18,338 bases of DNA from JBAYHA01 sp041666425 (GCA_041666425.1 JBAYHA010000015.1:1-18338); one strand, 5' to 3'. Counted from the first letter of the stretch, positions 5,624 to 11,273 are shown. Notes: generated by a model not told the origin, from the letters alone. A program made the numbers and translations.

Positions 5624-6098
5624 TGATATAAATATGAAAAATATTTTTATTGATAATGAACGAGAATCATTGCGTTTGCGGGGTTATGATTATTCACAGG
5701 AGGGGGCGTATTTTGTTACAATTTGTACGGACAAAATGAAATGCGTGTTCGGTCGGATTATTGATGGTCGTATGAATTTGAATGAATTGGGTTTTGTTGC
5801 AAAAAAATGTTGGTTGGATATTCCAAAACATTTTTCAAATATAAAATTGGATGCATATGTCATTATGCCCAACCATATTCATGGCATTTTCGTTAACGTA
5901 GGGGCGAAACATCTTTCGCCCCGAAATGGTTTTAAAATTGGCGTTACAAAATGGCACCGAAACAATTATCAAAAAAATGGCATTATTTGGCAAAAAAATT
6001 ATTACGAACACATCATTCGTGACGATAATGCATTAAATAACATTCGAAATTATATTAGAAATAATCCGTTAAAATGGCAAAAAGATGATTTTTGGTAA
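5619..6098 (+). CDS. REP-associated tyrosine transposase (RAYT, IS200-like Y1 family)
   Basis: A 159-residue HUH-type single-strand nuclease of the TnpA-REP group, which cuts at REP/BIME palindromes through a 5'-phosphotyrosine link. Visible signatures are RLRGYDYSQEGAYFVTICT (N-terminal strand), the metal-binding H86-I-H88 in MPNHIHGIF, and W-Q-K-N-Y-Y-E-H-I-I with the catalytic Tyr (128 or 129) on the final helix region. A final NYIRNNPLKW motif follows. It is slightly short for the family. The segment between the HUH motif and the TKW helix is encoded by a REP-like palindrome (residues 95-102, GAKHLSPR). There is no partner gene and no clear pair of transposon ends, so it is a domesticated or solitary RAYT rather than a complete IS. 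Catalytic residues look intact. The promoter is unclear and the start lies inside an inverted repeat. Confidence 0.93.
   Translation: MNDINMKNIFIDNERESLRLRGYDYSQEGAYFVTICTDKMKCVFGRIIDGRMNLNELGFVAKKCWLDIPKHFSNIKLDAYVIMPNHIHGIFVNVGAKHLSPRNGFKIGVTKWHRNNYQKNGIIWQKNYYEHIIRDDNALNNIRNYIRNNPLKWQKDDFW
5898..5922 (+). repeat. REP-like palindrome inside the RAYT coding sequence
   Basis: GTA followed by GGGGCGAAA (5901-5909), loop CATC, TTTCGCCCC (5914-5922): a perfect 9-bp stem with a 4-nt loop. It matches the architecture of the palindrome at 5541. It is translated in frame as GAKHLSPR in the variable region before the last helices of the transposase. Confidence 0.85.
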
Positions 6099-6109
6099 AT
6101 TTAATGATT

Positions 6110-6138
6110 TTGCCAAATCCGAAAAAGTTTGCTAAAAT
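6110..6138 (+). promoter_or_regulatory. Sigma70-type promoter for alaS
   Basis: TTGCCA (6110-6115), 17-nt spacer, TAAAAT (6133-6138) preceded by GTTTGC. The predicted start near 6145 leaves a leader of only ~20 nt. The -10 box overlaps the left arm of the terminator hairpin at 6134. Confidence 0.65.
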
Positions 6139-6166
6139 AGGCTTATAATTTAAAGCCTATTTTTTT
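6134..6166 (+). terminator. Terminator hairpin abutting the alaS start codon
   Basis: AAAATAGGCTT (6134-6144) pairs with AAGCCTATTTT (6153-6163) across an 8-nt loop, with T to 6166 and the alaS ATG at 6167. Transcripts from upstream (the RAYT gene) would form it and stop. Transcripts from the promoter at 6110 would begin near its loop and escape it, so it probably insulates alaS from the transposase. Confidence 0.65.
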
Positions 6167-8056
6167 ATGACAACAGCAGAATTGCGTGAAATGTATCTTA
6201 AGTTTTTTCAGACAAAGGGTCATGCCATTATTCCTTCAGCGTCACTTTTTCCAGAGAATGACGCGACGGTATTGTTTACCACTGCCGGTATGCATCCGTT
6301 GGTGCCATATTTACTTGGCGCCAAACATCCGTCCGGCACTCGTTTGACGGACGCGCAGAAATGTCTTCGTACCGGCGATATTGATGATGTTGGCGACAAT
6401 AGGCATTTAACTTTTTTTGAAATGTTGGGGAATTGGAGTCTTGGCGATTATTTCAAACAAGAAGCGATTTCTTGGAGTTTTGAATTATTGACGGACAAAA
6501 AATATTTGGGAATTGACTCAAGTCGACTTTATGTAACAGTGTTTGTTGGTAACGAGGAAGCTCCAATGGACAATGAAAGTGTCAAAGTTTGGCAAGAAAA
6601 TTTTTCAAAATTTGGAATTAACGCGGAAGTTTCACTGGATGGTGTCTGGCAAAATGAAAATACCAGAATTTTTGCTCTCGGCCACGATGATAATTGGTGG
6701 GGATTGGCTTCCGGCGGTCCTTGCGGTCCGTGTTCAGAAATGTTTATTGATACACGCGCAAACGAGCCAAAAGAATTTGGTCGTACGCATGATGATCTGG
6801 TGCGCAGTTTTCGTTTTATCGAGGTTTGGAATGATGTTTTTATGGAATACAAGAGAAATGAAGATGGAACTTTGGAAAAACTGATCCAAAAAAATGTTGA
6901 TACCGGCATGGGAATAGAAAGAACAACAGCGGTTTTAAACGGATTTAGCGAGGTTTTTGACATTGATGATTTCCAAGAAATTTTCAAAAAAATTGAAGAA
7001 CTTTGTGGTCAAAAATATTCTGATAACAAAAAAGCTTTTCGCGTCATTGCTGATCATGCGCGTTCTGCCACTTTTATTTTAGCAGATAATAAGGCTATTG
7101 AACCTTCTAATGTTGGAGAAGGATATGTTTTGCGACGATTGATTCGTCGCGCCGTTCGTTTTGGACATTCGCTTGGGATTAAAGAAAACTTTTTAGCAAA
7201 AATTTCAGAAATTGTCATTGCTCAATTATCAGAAATTTATTCAGAAATTGCACTTAATAAAAGTTTTGTTTTAAATGAATTGGAAAAAGAGGAAGCCAAA
7301 TTTGCGGTAACTTTAGATTCTGGTTTGAAAGTCTTGAATGATGAGCTTATTTCTGTTGCAAAAAAGATAGGTGTAAATGGTGAATTTGAAGATTTAGATA
7401 AACAAATTACGGATAAATTTGAAAATACTTCAGTTGTTTTCGATTTATATCAAAGTCATGGTTTCCCCGTTGAAATTACGGTGGAAGAAGTTTTAAAAGT
7501 TTATCCAGAAATAAATGTAAAAAAGATTATAGAAAATTTCGAATCTGAAATGAAAAAACACCAAGATTTATCTCGCTCCGGTGCGGAACAAAAATTCAAA
7601 GGCGGGCTCGCGGATAATTCCATTGATACTACAAAACTGCATACAGCGACGCATCTTTTACAAGCTGCTTTGAAAAAAGTTTTCGGTGAGCATGTCCATC
7701 AAAAAGGTAGCAATATTACGCCGGAAAGATTGCGTTTTGATTTCGTGCATGGAGAAAAAATGACGTCGGAACAGTTAAAGGAAGTTGAAGATTTGGTTAA
7801 TGATTGGATTAAGGATGATGTCAAAGTTGTTTGTGAAGAATTGCCATATGATGAAGCGGTGAAAAGGGGAGCTATGGGTTTGTTCACCGACAAATACGGT
7901 CAAGTGGTAAAAGTTTATACCATTGGCCAAATTTCTTGCGAAATGTGCGGTGGCCCGCACGCTCAGAGAACCTCTGAGCTTGGCCAATTCAAAATTCAAA
8001 AAGAAGAAGCCATTTCGGCTGGAGTTAGAAGAATAAAGGCGGTTTTGATCAACTGA
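6167..8056 (+). CDS. alaS: Alanyl-tRNA synthetase lacking the C-Ala domain
   Basis: A 629-residue class II synthetase that charges tRNA-Ala and clears mischarged Ser/Gly. The class II core is complete: motif 1/2 region with KCLRTGDIDDVGDNRHLTFF and EMLGNWSLGDYF (residues 65-96), and motif 3 DTGMGIERT (245-253). The tRNA-binding helical part is followed by the editing domain with zinc-ligand motifs H492-T-A-T-H496 and C594-G-G-P-H598. The usual CGGTH is CGGPH here. The protein ends ~25 residues after the editing domain (GVRRIKAVLIN), whereas E. coli AlaRS is 876 residues and continues into an oligomerisation/tRNA-elbow domain (C-Ala). That domain is absent. The ATG directly follows the terminator T-tract with no Shine-Dalgarno. 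The stop TGA lies in the first of three octamer repeats before the next gene. Confidence 0.97.
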   Translation: MTTAELREMYLKFFQTKGHAIIPSASLFPENDATVLFTTAGMHPLVPYLLGAKHPSGTRLTDAQKCLRTGDIDDVGDNRHLTFFEMLGNWSLGDYFKQEAISWSFELLTDKKYLGIDSSRLYVTVFVGNEEAPMDNESVKVWQENFSKFGINAEVSLDGVWQNENTRIFALGHDDNWWGLASGGPCGPCSEMFIDTRANEPKEFGRTHDDLVRSFRFIEVWNDVFMEYKRNEDGTLEKLIQKNVDTGMGIERTTAVLNGFSEVFDIDDFQEIFKKIEELCGQKYSDNKKAFRVIADHARSATFILADNKAIEPSNVGEGYVLRRLIRRAVRFGHSLGIKENFLAKISEIVIAQLSEIYSEIALNKSFVLNELEKEEAKFAVTLDSGLKVLNDELISVAKKIGVNGEFEDLDKQITDKFENTSVVFDLYQSHGFPVEITVEEVLKVYPEINVKKIIENFESEMKKHQDLSRSGAEQKFKGGLADNSIDTTKLHTATHLLQAALKKVFGEHVHQKGSNITPERLRFDFVHGEKMTSEQLKEVEDLVNDWIKDDVKVVCEELPYDEAVKRGAMGLFTDKYGQVVKVYTIGQISCEMCGGPHAQRTSELGQFKIQKEEAISAGVRRIKAVLIN

Positions 8057-8076
8057 CCAACCGACCAACTGACCAA
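8053..8076 (+). repeat. Three tandem octamers between alaS and the next gene
   Basis: CTGACCAA, CCGACCAA, CTGACCAA in exact 8-bp register. The first contains the alaS stop TGA (8054-8056), and the array ends 5 nt before the next start codon. The sequence differs from the ACTTTATAA and TTCGTAG arrays elsewhere, but the ~8-bp period is the same. Confidence 0.8.
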
Positions 8077-8081
8077 TTAAA

Positions 8082-9218
8082 ATGATTTTTTGTTTCATTA
8101 TGATTAATTTTTACGACATAATTTTTGCTTTATTTTTCAGTTTTTTATCGGCGTTGATTTTGACGCCGATTATTGGTTTTCTGGCGGTGAAATTAAAAAT
8201 TCTGGATTATCCTAATGCGGAGAGAAAAGTACACAAAAAGCCGATTCCGCTTCTTGGTGGATTATCGGTTTTTTTTGCTTTTAGTTTGGTTATGTTTTTT
8301 TATTATGAAAAATCAATTATTTTTCAAACCGGAACGGTGATAGGAAAAAATTTGCTGGGGATATTTTTTGGCGGACTGTTTTTATCGATTGGCGGATTTT
8401 TGGATGATAAATTTAATTTAAAACCGTGGCAACAAATTTTTTGGCCGATTATGTCTGTGTTAACGGTGATATTTTTTGGTATTGGGATTGAGTATATCAC
8501 TAATCCGTTTGCCTCCGGTTTATTTGATTTAACAAAATATAATTTTAATTTATTTTGGTGGCATGGTTTTCCGTACAAACTAACTTTGTTGGCGGACATT
8601 TTTACTTTTTTTTGGTTAATGTCCATGATGTATACGACCAAACTTTTGGATGGTGTTGATGGTTTGGTTTCCGGAGTTTCCATTATCGGAGCTTTGTTTA
8701 TTTTTTTAACGGCGCTGAACAAAGCTGATTTTTTGCAATTTGACATTGCTTTGTTGGCCATTATTTTACTTGGCGCATTTGCCGGATTTTTGGTTTTTAA
8801 TTTCAATCCGGCAACGATTTTTCTCGGAGAATCGGGTAGTACTTTGGCCGGTTTTTTGCTTGGTTCGTTGTCTATTATGGCGGGAAGCAAAGTTGGCGTT
8901 ACTTTGATTGTCATGAGCATTCCGATTTTGGATTTTCTTTGGACAATTATCAGACGAAAAATGGAAGGGAAGTCAGCCTTTCGTTCAAGCGACCGCAAGC
9001 ATTTGCATCATCGGCTTTTGGATGCCGGTTTTAGCCAAAAAATGACGGTTTTTATCCTTTATGGTATTACTTTGGCTTTTGGTATTTTGGCTTATTTTAT
9101 GCAAGATTTTGGCTTAAGTTTACTGATTTTGGTTCTTTTGGCGGTAATCATTTTTATCCTTTTGGGAGCGTATCTTTACAAAAAGCAAAAGGAGCGTAGC
9201 AAAATCTTGACTTTGTAA
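8082..9218 (+). CDS. WecA/MraY-family polyprenyl-phosphate sugar-1-phosphate transferase
   Basis: A 378-residue polytopic membrane protein with about ten hydrophobic segments, of the family that moves a (usually N-acetyl) hexosamine-1-phosphate from UDP-sugar to undecaprenyl phosphate. This starts cell-wall or surface-glycan assembly. Signatures are the PLLGG segment (56-60), D108-D109, L-L-D190-G-V-D193-G-L in the metal/uridine site, F-L-G-E250-S-G-S, and the His-rich HLHHRL (307-312) typical of WecA/TagO rather than MraY. Two usual residues differ: the Asp of FxGDxGS is Glu250, and the position usually Asn before the DGxDG loop is Thr/Lys (MYTTKLLDG). The start is ATG 8082; ATG 8100 is an equally reasonable alternative (MINFYDIIF). 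It follows alaS by 25 nt and is probably co-transcribed. The substrate cannot be read from the sequence. Confidence 0.9.
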   Translation: MIFCFIMINFYDIIFALFFSFLSALILTPIIGFLAVKLKILDYPNAERKVHKKPIPLLGGLSVFFAFSLVMFFYYEKSIIFQTGTVIGKNLLGIFFGGLFLSIGGFLDDKFNLKPWQQIFWPIMSVLTVIFFGIGIEYITNPFASGLFDLTKYNFNLFWWHGFPYKLTLLADIFTFFWLMSMMYTTKLLDGVDGLVSGVSIIGALFIFLTALNKADFLQFDIALLAIILLGAFAGFLVFNFNPATIFLGESGSTLAGFLLGSLSIMAGSKVGVTLIVMSIPILDFLWTIIRRKMEGKSAFRSSDRKHLHHRLLDAGFSQKMTVFILYGITLAFGILAYFMQDFGLSLLILVLLAVIIFILLGAYLYKKQKERSKILTL

Positions 9219-9252
9219 TTATAATTGTGTATCATTATTATCATCTAATAAC

Positions 9253-9261
9253 TGCTAAACT
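9253..9261 (+). promoter_or_regulatory. Weak candidate extended -10 promoter for rplU
   Basis: TGC followed by TAAACT (9256-9261), matching 4 of 6 bases of the -10 consensus; no convincing -35 box. If used, transcription would begin near 9268, essentially at the left end of the inverted-repeat leader. Confidence 0.3.
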
Positions 9262-9264
9262 TGC

Positions 9265-9421
9265 GGAAGTTCTGAGAAATGCTTTTCTACTGCAACTTTT
9301 AAATTTTTGCTATAAAGTTAAAAAATCTTTTCGGCTTATTTTAATAAGCCTCATAAATTTTTAAACTTTTCGCAACAAAATTGTAAAAGTTTCGCAGTAA
9401 TACGCACTTATCAGAACTTCC
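9265..9421 (+). promoter_or_regulatory. 157-nt long inverted-repeat leader element upstream of rplU
   Basis: The ends are a perfect 11-bp inverted repeat, GGAAGTTCTGA (9265-9275) and TCAGAACTTCC (9411-9421). Inside, pairings nest in order: ACTGC (9289-9293) with GCAGT (9394-9398); AACTTTT (9294-9300) with AAAAGTT (9385-9391); AATTTT (9302-9307) with AAAATT (9377-9382); AAAGTT plus an A run (9314-9324) with a T run plus AACTTT (9358-9369); apical GGCTTAT (9333-9339) with ATAAGCC (9344-9350). It ends 10 nt before the rplU ATG. It may be an autoregulatory ribosomal-protein leader or a MITE/REP-type palindromic element; no target duplication is visible. It fills nearly all of the 213-nt gap. Confidence 0.7.
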
Positions 9422-9431
9422 TTAAATATTT

Positions 9432-9746
9432 ATGGCTATTGCGATTATCAAAACTGGTGGCAAGCAATACAAGGTAAATCCTGGCTTGGAACTAAAAATT
9501 GAAAAACTCGAAGGTAATGTTGGTGACAAAATCAAATTTGATCAAGTTTTGTTTGTCGCTGATGACGCCGAAGAAAATGTTGAAATTGGCCTGCCGACAA
9601 TCCAAGGCAAAGTTGTCGAAGCGGAAATCTTGGCACATGGCCGTTACCGCAAGATAAAGATGATTCAATACAAAAGGAAAACTCGTAATCGTCGCCGACA
9701 AGGCCACAGACAAAATTTCACAAAAGTAAAAATTGCTTCAGTATAA
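9432..9746 (+). CDS. rplU: 50S ribosomal protein L21
   Basis: A 104-residue ribosomal protein that binds 23S rRNA in the large subunit. Family features are the start AIIKTGGKQYKV, the central acidic beta barrel with EIGLPTIQGKVVEAEILAHG, and the basic tail KIKMIQYKRKTRNRRRQGHRQ carrying the conserved YKRK/GHRQ block. Length is normal. The usual partner rpmA (L27) does not follow; a terminator stands 5 nt after the stop and the next gene is on the other strand. The upstream region is a long inverted-repeat leader, which would suit regulation at the RNA level. No Shine-Dalgarno is seen. Confidence 0.97.
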   Translation: MAIAIIKTGGKQYKVNPGLELKIEKLEGNVGDKIKFDQVLFVADDAEENVEIGLPTIQGKVVEAEILAHGRYRKIKMIQYKRKTRNRRRQGHRQNFTKVKIASV

Positions 9747-9750
9747 ACAA

Positions 9751-9780
9751 AAAAACAGCTCAAAATTAGGGCTGTTTTTT
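9751..9780 (+). terminator. Rho-independent terminator of rplU
   Basis: AAAAACAGC (9751-9759) pairs with GCTGTTTTT (9771-9779) across an 11-nt loop, ending in a T run. Confidence 0.85.
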
Positions 9781-9786
9781 GATATT

Positions 9787-9812
9787 AAAAAAGCCGAGAT
9801 ATGATCTCGGCT
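9787..9812 (-). terminator. Rho-independent terminator of the minus-strand small gene
   Basis: A perfect 9-bp stem (9792-9800 with 9804-9812) around a 3-nt loop. On the minus strand it reads AGCCGAGAT, loop, ATCTCGGCT, then TTTTT (9791-9787). It lies 13 nt beyond the stop of the gene ending at 9826. Confidence 0.85.
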
Positions 9813-9825
9813 CAGCAGTTGATTT

Positions 9826-10194
9826 CTATTTGCAAACCTCTATCTCGGCCTCGGTACTAGCCTCTGAACATGGTATTGCTGGGCTCGCTTTATGCGCCAA
9901 GCTGAAATCATCTATAAAAAAGATAGTATTCGCAGAAAAATGTTGAAAACCTCGAGTTGGTTTGCAGTTTAACTTTTGATTAATTTCGATACATTGATCC
10001 ACTGTCAGATCCCTGTTTGTTGTACAATTTTCGATTGTTTGTTTGATTTCTTCGGGCGATCTTTCTGTGCAATTATTATAAGCAGTCATTCCAAGTACGA
10101 TATCGTGTCTGCCTTGAAATCCAAAAAACAAAAAACCTACAACAAAGATAATAAGTGCAATGAGCTTAACAACAAATAAAGTTTTGTTTTTCAT
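9826..10194 (-). CDS. Small secreted or membrane-anchored six-cysteine protein, unknown function
   Basis: A 122-residue protein starting MKNKTLFVVKLIALIIFVVG. It has one basic start and one hydrophobic segment (residues ~6-27), either an uncleaved anchor or a signal peptide. The remaining ~95 residues contain six Cys, in NNC, ENC, DQC, KLNC, IPC and the penultimate EVC, enough for three disulfides and suggesting an extracytoplasmic fold. I do not recognise the family. The start is ATG 10194, not the upstream in-frame TTG at 10209, because GGAGG lies 8 nt before it. It has an extended -10 promoter and its own terminator, so it is a monocistronic unit between convergent genes. With the gene at 3741 it shares a small secreted product, unknown family, strong Shine-Dalgarno and independent expression signals. 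Confidence 0.75.
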   Translation of the reverse strand: MKNKTLFVVKLIALIIFVVGFLFFGFQGRHDIVLGMTAYNNCTERSPEEIKQTIENCTTNRDLTVDQCIEINQKLNCKPTRGFQHFSANTIFFIDDFSLAHKASPAIPCSEASTEAEIEVCK

Positions 10195-10202
10195 GAGCTT
10201 TC

Positions 10203-10207
10203 CCTCC
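10203..10207 (-). promoter_or_regulatory. Strong Shine-Dalgarno (GGAGG) deciding the start at 10194
   Basis: GGAGG on the minus strand, 8 nt before ATG 10194. The alternative TTG at 10209 would place this site inside the coding region. Confidence 0.8.
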
Positions 10208-10242
10208 AAAATTGATAATGTTAACGAACTGTGAATAATAAC

Positions 10243-10262
10243 ATTATATCAAAAAAAGTCAA
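10243..10262 (-). promoter_or_regulatory. Candidate extended -10 promoter for the six-cysteine protein gene
   Basis: On the minus strand, TATAAT (10248-10243) is preceded directly by TTTTTTTGA. TTGACT at 10262-10257 is too close (8 nt) to be its -35, and the 17-nt position has a poor match (ACAAAG), so the extended -10 would have to carry the promoter. Confidence 0.45.
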
Positions 10263-10281
10263 TAGCTTTGTTGGATAAATC

Positions 10282-10303
10282 AAAAAAAAACCTAATTTTA
10301 GAG
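10282..10303 (-). terminator. Possible weak terminator after recR
   Basis: On the minus strand, a small inverted repeat CTAAAATTAG is followed within two bases by nine T (10290-10282). The stem is minimal; only the T tract and the position 23 nt after the recR stop support it. Confidence 0.3.
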
Positions 10304-10325
10304 CTTTCTCCCTTGTGAAGTTTGT

Positions 10326-10928
10326 TTATTTGATTTCTTGTCGGCCTTGGATGGCATTGGTTAAAGTGATTTCATCGGCATATTCAATATCTCCGCCCAT
10401 TGGAAGACCGCGCGCTAAACGGCTCAATTTGACCGGTAAATTTTTTAATAAATTACGCAGATATAGAATTGTGCTTTCTCCTGCTAGATCTGGATTTAAG
10501 GCAAAGATTATTTCTTTGATATTATTGTTTTGAATTTTTTTTAAAAGTTCTTGTCCGCGTAATAATTCGGGAGTAATTCCTTCGGTCAAATCAATTACTC
10601 CGCCAAGGACATGATAAATTCCGTGAAATTCATGTGCAGACTCAAGGGCAAAAAGGTCTTGGATGTCAGCGACAACGCAGATGGTTTGGTGATCGCGGTT
10701 AACGTTTTGGCAAATCGGGCAGAGAGTGGCTGTATCGTTGAGATTATGGCAGTTTGGGCAAAAAAAATTTTGTGAATTAAAATGTTGCAAAGCTAAACTC
10801 AGCCTATTTATTTTTTCCGGTGGGGTTTTTAAAAGATGAAAAACAAAACGTTCGGCTGTTTTTCTACCGACTCCGGGTAAAATTAAAAAAGCTTCAATTA
10901 ATTCTTTTATTTTTTCGCTGTGATTCAT
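10326..10928 (-). CDS. recR: Recombination protein RecR
   Basis: A 200-residue RecR of the RecFOR pathway, which forms a DNA-clamping ring and helps RecO load RecA at single-strand gaps. Domains in order: N-terminal helix-hairpin-helix (LPGVGRKTAERFVFHLL, residues 17-33), a C4 zinc finger (C57, C60, C70, C73), and a Toprim domain (~82-175) with CVVADIQDLFALE and ALNPDLAGEST. The C-terminal SRLARGLPMGGDIEYADE motif is strongly conserved. The Toprim loop departs a little from the usual NPTxEGE (NPDLAGE), but the Glu is retained. Length is standard. It starts 9 nt after the ybaB stop, the classic ybaB-recR pair. The dnaX gene that often precedes this pair is not present; dnaB lies upstream instead. 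Confidence 0.96.
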   Translation of the reverse strand: MNHSEKIKELIEAFLILPGVGRKTAERFVFHLLKTPPEKINRLSLALQHFNSQNFFCPNCHNLNDTATLCPICQNVNRDHQTICVVADIQDLFALESAHEFHGIYHVLGGVIDLTEGITPELLRGQELLKKIQNNNIKEIIFALNPDLAGESTILYLRNLLKNLPVKLSRLARGLPMGGDIEYADEITLTNAIQGRQEIK

Positions 10929-10937
10929 TTTTGTTTT

Positions 10938-11204
10938 TTAAAAAAGTCCACCGAGATCGCCTTGCATTTGCGTGGCCGTTTCTTTTTGGATTTTTTTCAT
11001 GGCTTCGTTGATGGCTTCTTTGATCGCGTAATTTAAATTACTTGGTTTTTCTAATAATGACATATCTTTGATTTGCACATCAAGAACTTCTTGTTTGCCA
11101 TTAATTTTTAAAAAGATTCCATGGCTTTCGTGTTCAATAATGATTGTTTGCATTTTTTTTTGCAAATCCATGGCCTGTTTCATCAATTTTAATTTGTCGA
11201 ACAT
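10938..11204 (-). CDS. YbaB/EbfC family nucleoid-associated protein
   Basis: An 88-residue protein with the YbaB layout: N-terminal helix with LMKQAMDLQKKMQ, a three-strand sheet with the core IKINGKQEVLDVQI-like pattern (FLKINGKQEVLDVQIKD), and a C-terminal helix rich in Lys/Glu ending MQGDLGGLF. Family members are dimers that bind DNA and sit next to recR in most bacteria. It is a little shorter than the usual ~100-110 residues. The leader directly before the ATG is made of ACTTTATAA-type units and is G-free for 29 nt on the coding strand. No Shine-Dalgarno is seen. Confidence 0.93.
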   Translation of the reverse strand: MFDKLKLMKQAMDLQKKMQTIIIEHESHGIFLKINGKQEVLDVQIKDMSLLEKPSNLNYAIKEAINEAMKKIQKETATQMQGDLGGLF

Positions 11205-11232
11205 AGGGTTAGTTTAGAAAGTTTTAAAGTTG

Positions 11233-11254
11233 TCACGAAGTGATCCCTTCGGGA
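11233..11254 (+). repeat. Two adjacent mini-hairpins in the ybaB leader
   Basis: TCAC-GAA-GTGA (11233-11243) abuts TCCC-TTC-GGGA (11244-11254). An alternative pairing joins CGAAG (11236-11240) with CTTCG (11247-11251). This GC-richer block is embedded in AACTTTATAA-type sequence, like a REP inserted in the leader. Confidence 0.55.
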
Positions 11255-11273
11255 AAAGTTTATAAAGTTTTTT

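Noticed and set aside
5541..6098. Complete IS200/IS605 element
   Set aside because: Only a RAYT-type transposase is present; there is no tnpB and no recognisable pair of left and right ends.
6099..6166. T-box or tRNA-Ala-sensing attenuator before alaS
   Set aside because: No T-box sequence or specifier stem, and the likely promoter lies within the hairpin, so alaS mRNA would not contain it.
6529..6987. Minus-strand frame of 152 codons inside alaS
   Set aside because: Fully overlaps the conserved catalytic core of alaS and shows no recognisable protein features.
8054..8056. UGA as a sense codon (Gracilibacteria-type code)
   Set aside because: Reading through the alaS UGA adds only seven residues of octamer repeat before TAA, and the lipoprotein gene also ends at UGA followed by a terminator.
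8324..8998. Antisense reading frame of 224 codons on the minus strand
   Set aside because: It lies entirely inside the WecA-like gene, has a lysine- and proline-rich composition without motifs, and is a by-product of the sense gene's codon use.
10195..10209. TTG start at 10209 for the six-cysteine gene
   Set aside because: The GGAGG ribosome binding site lies inside this extension, 8 nt before ATG 10194.
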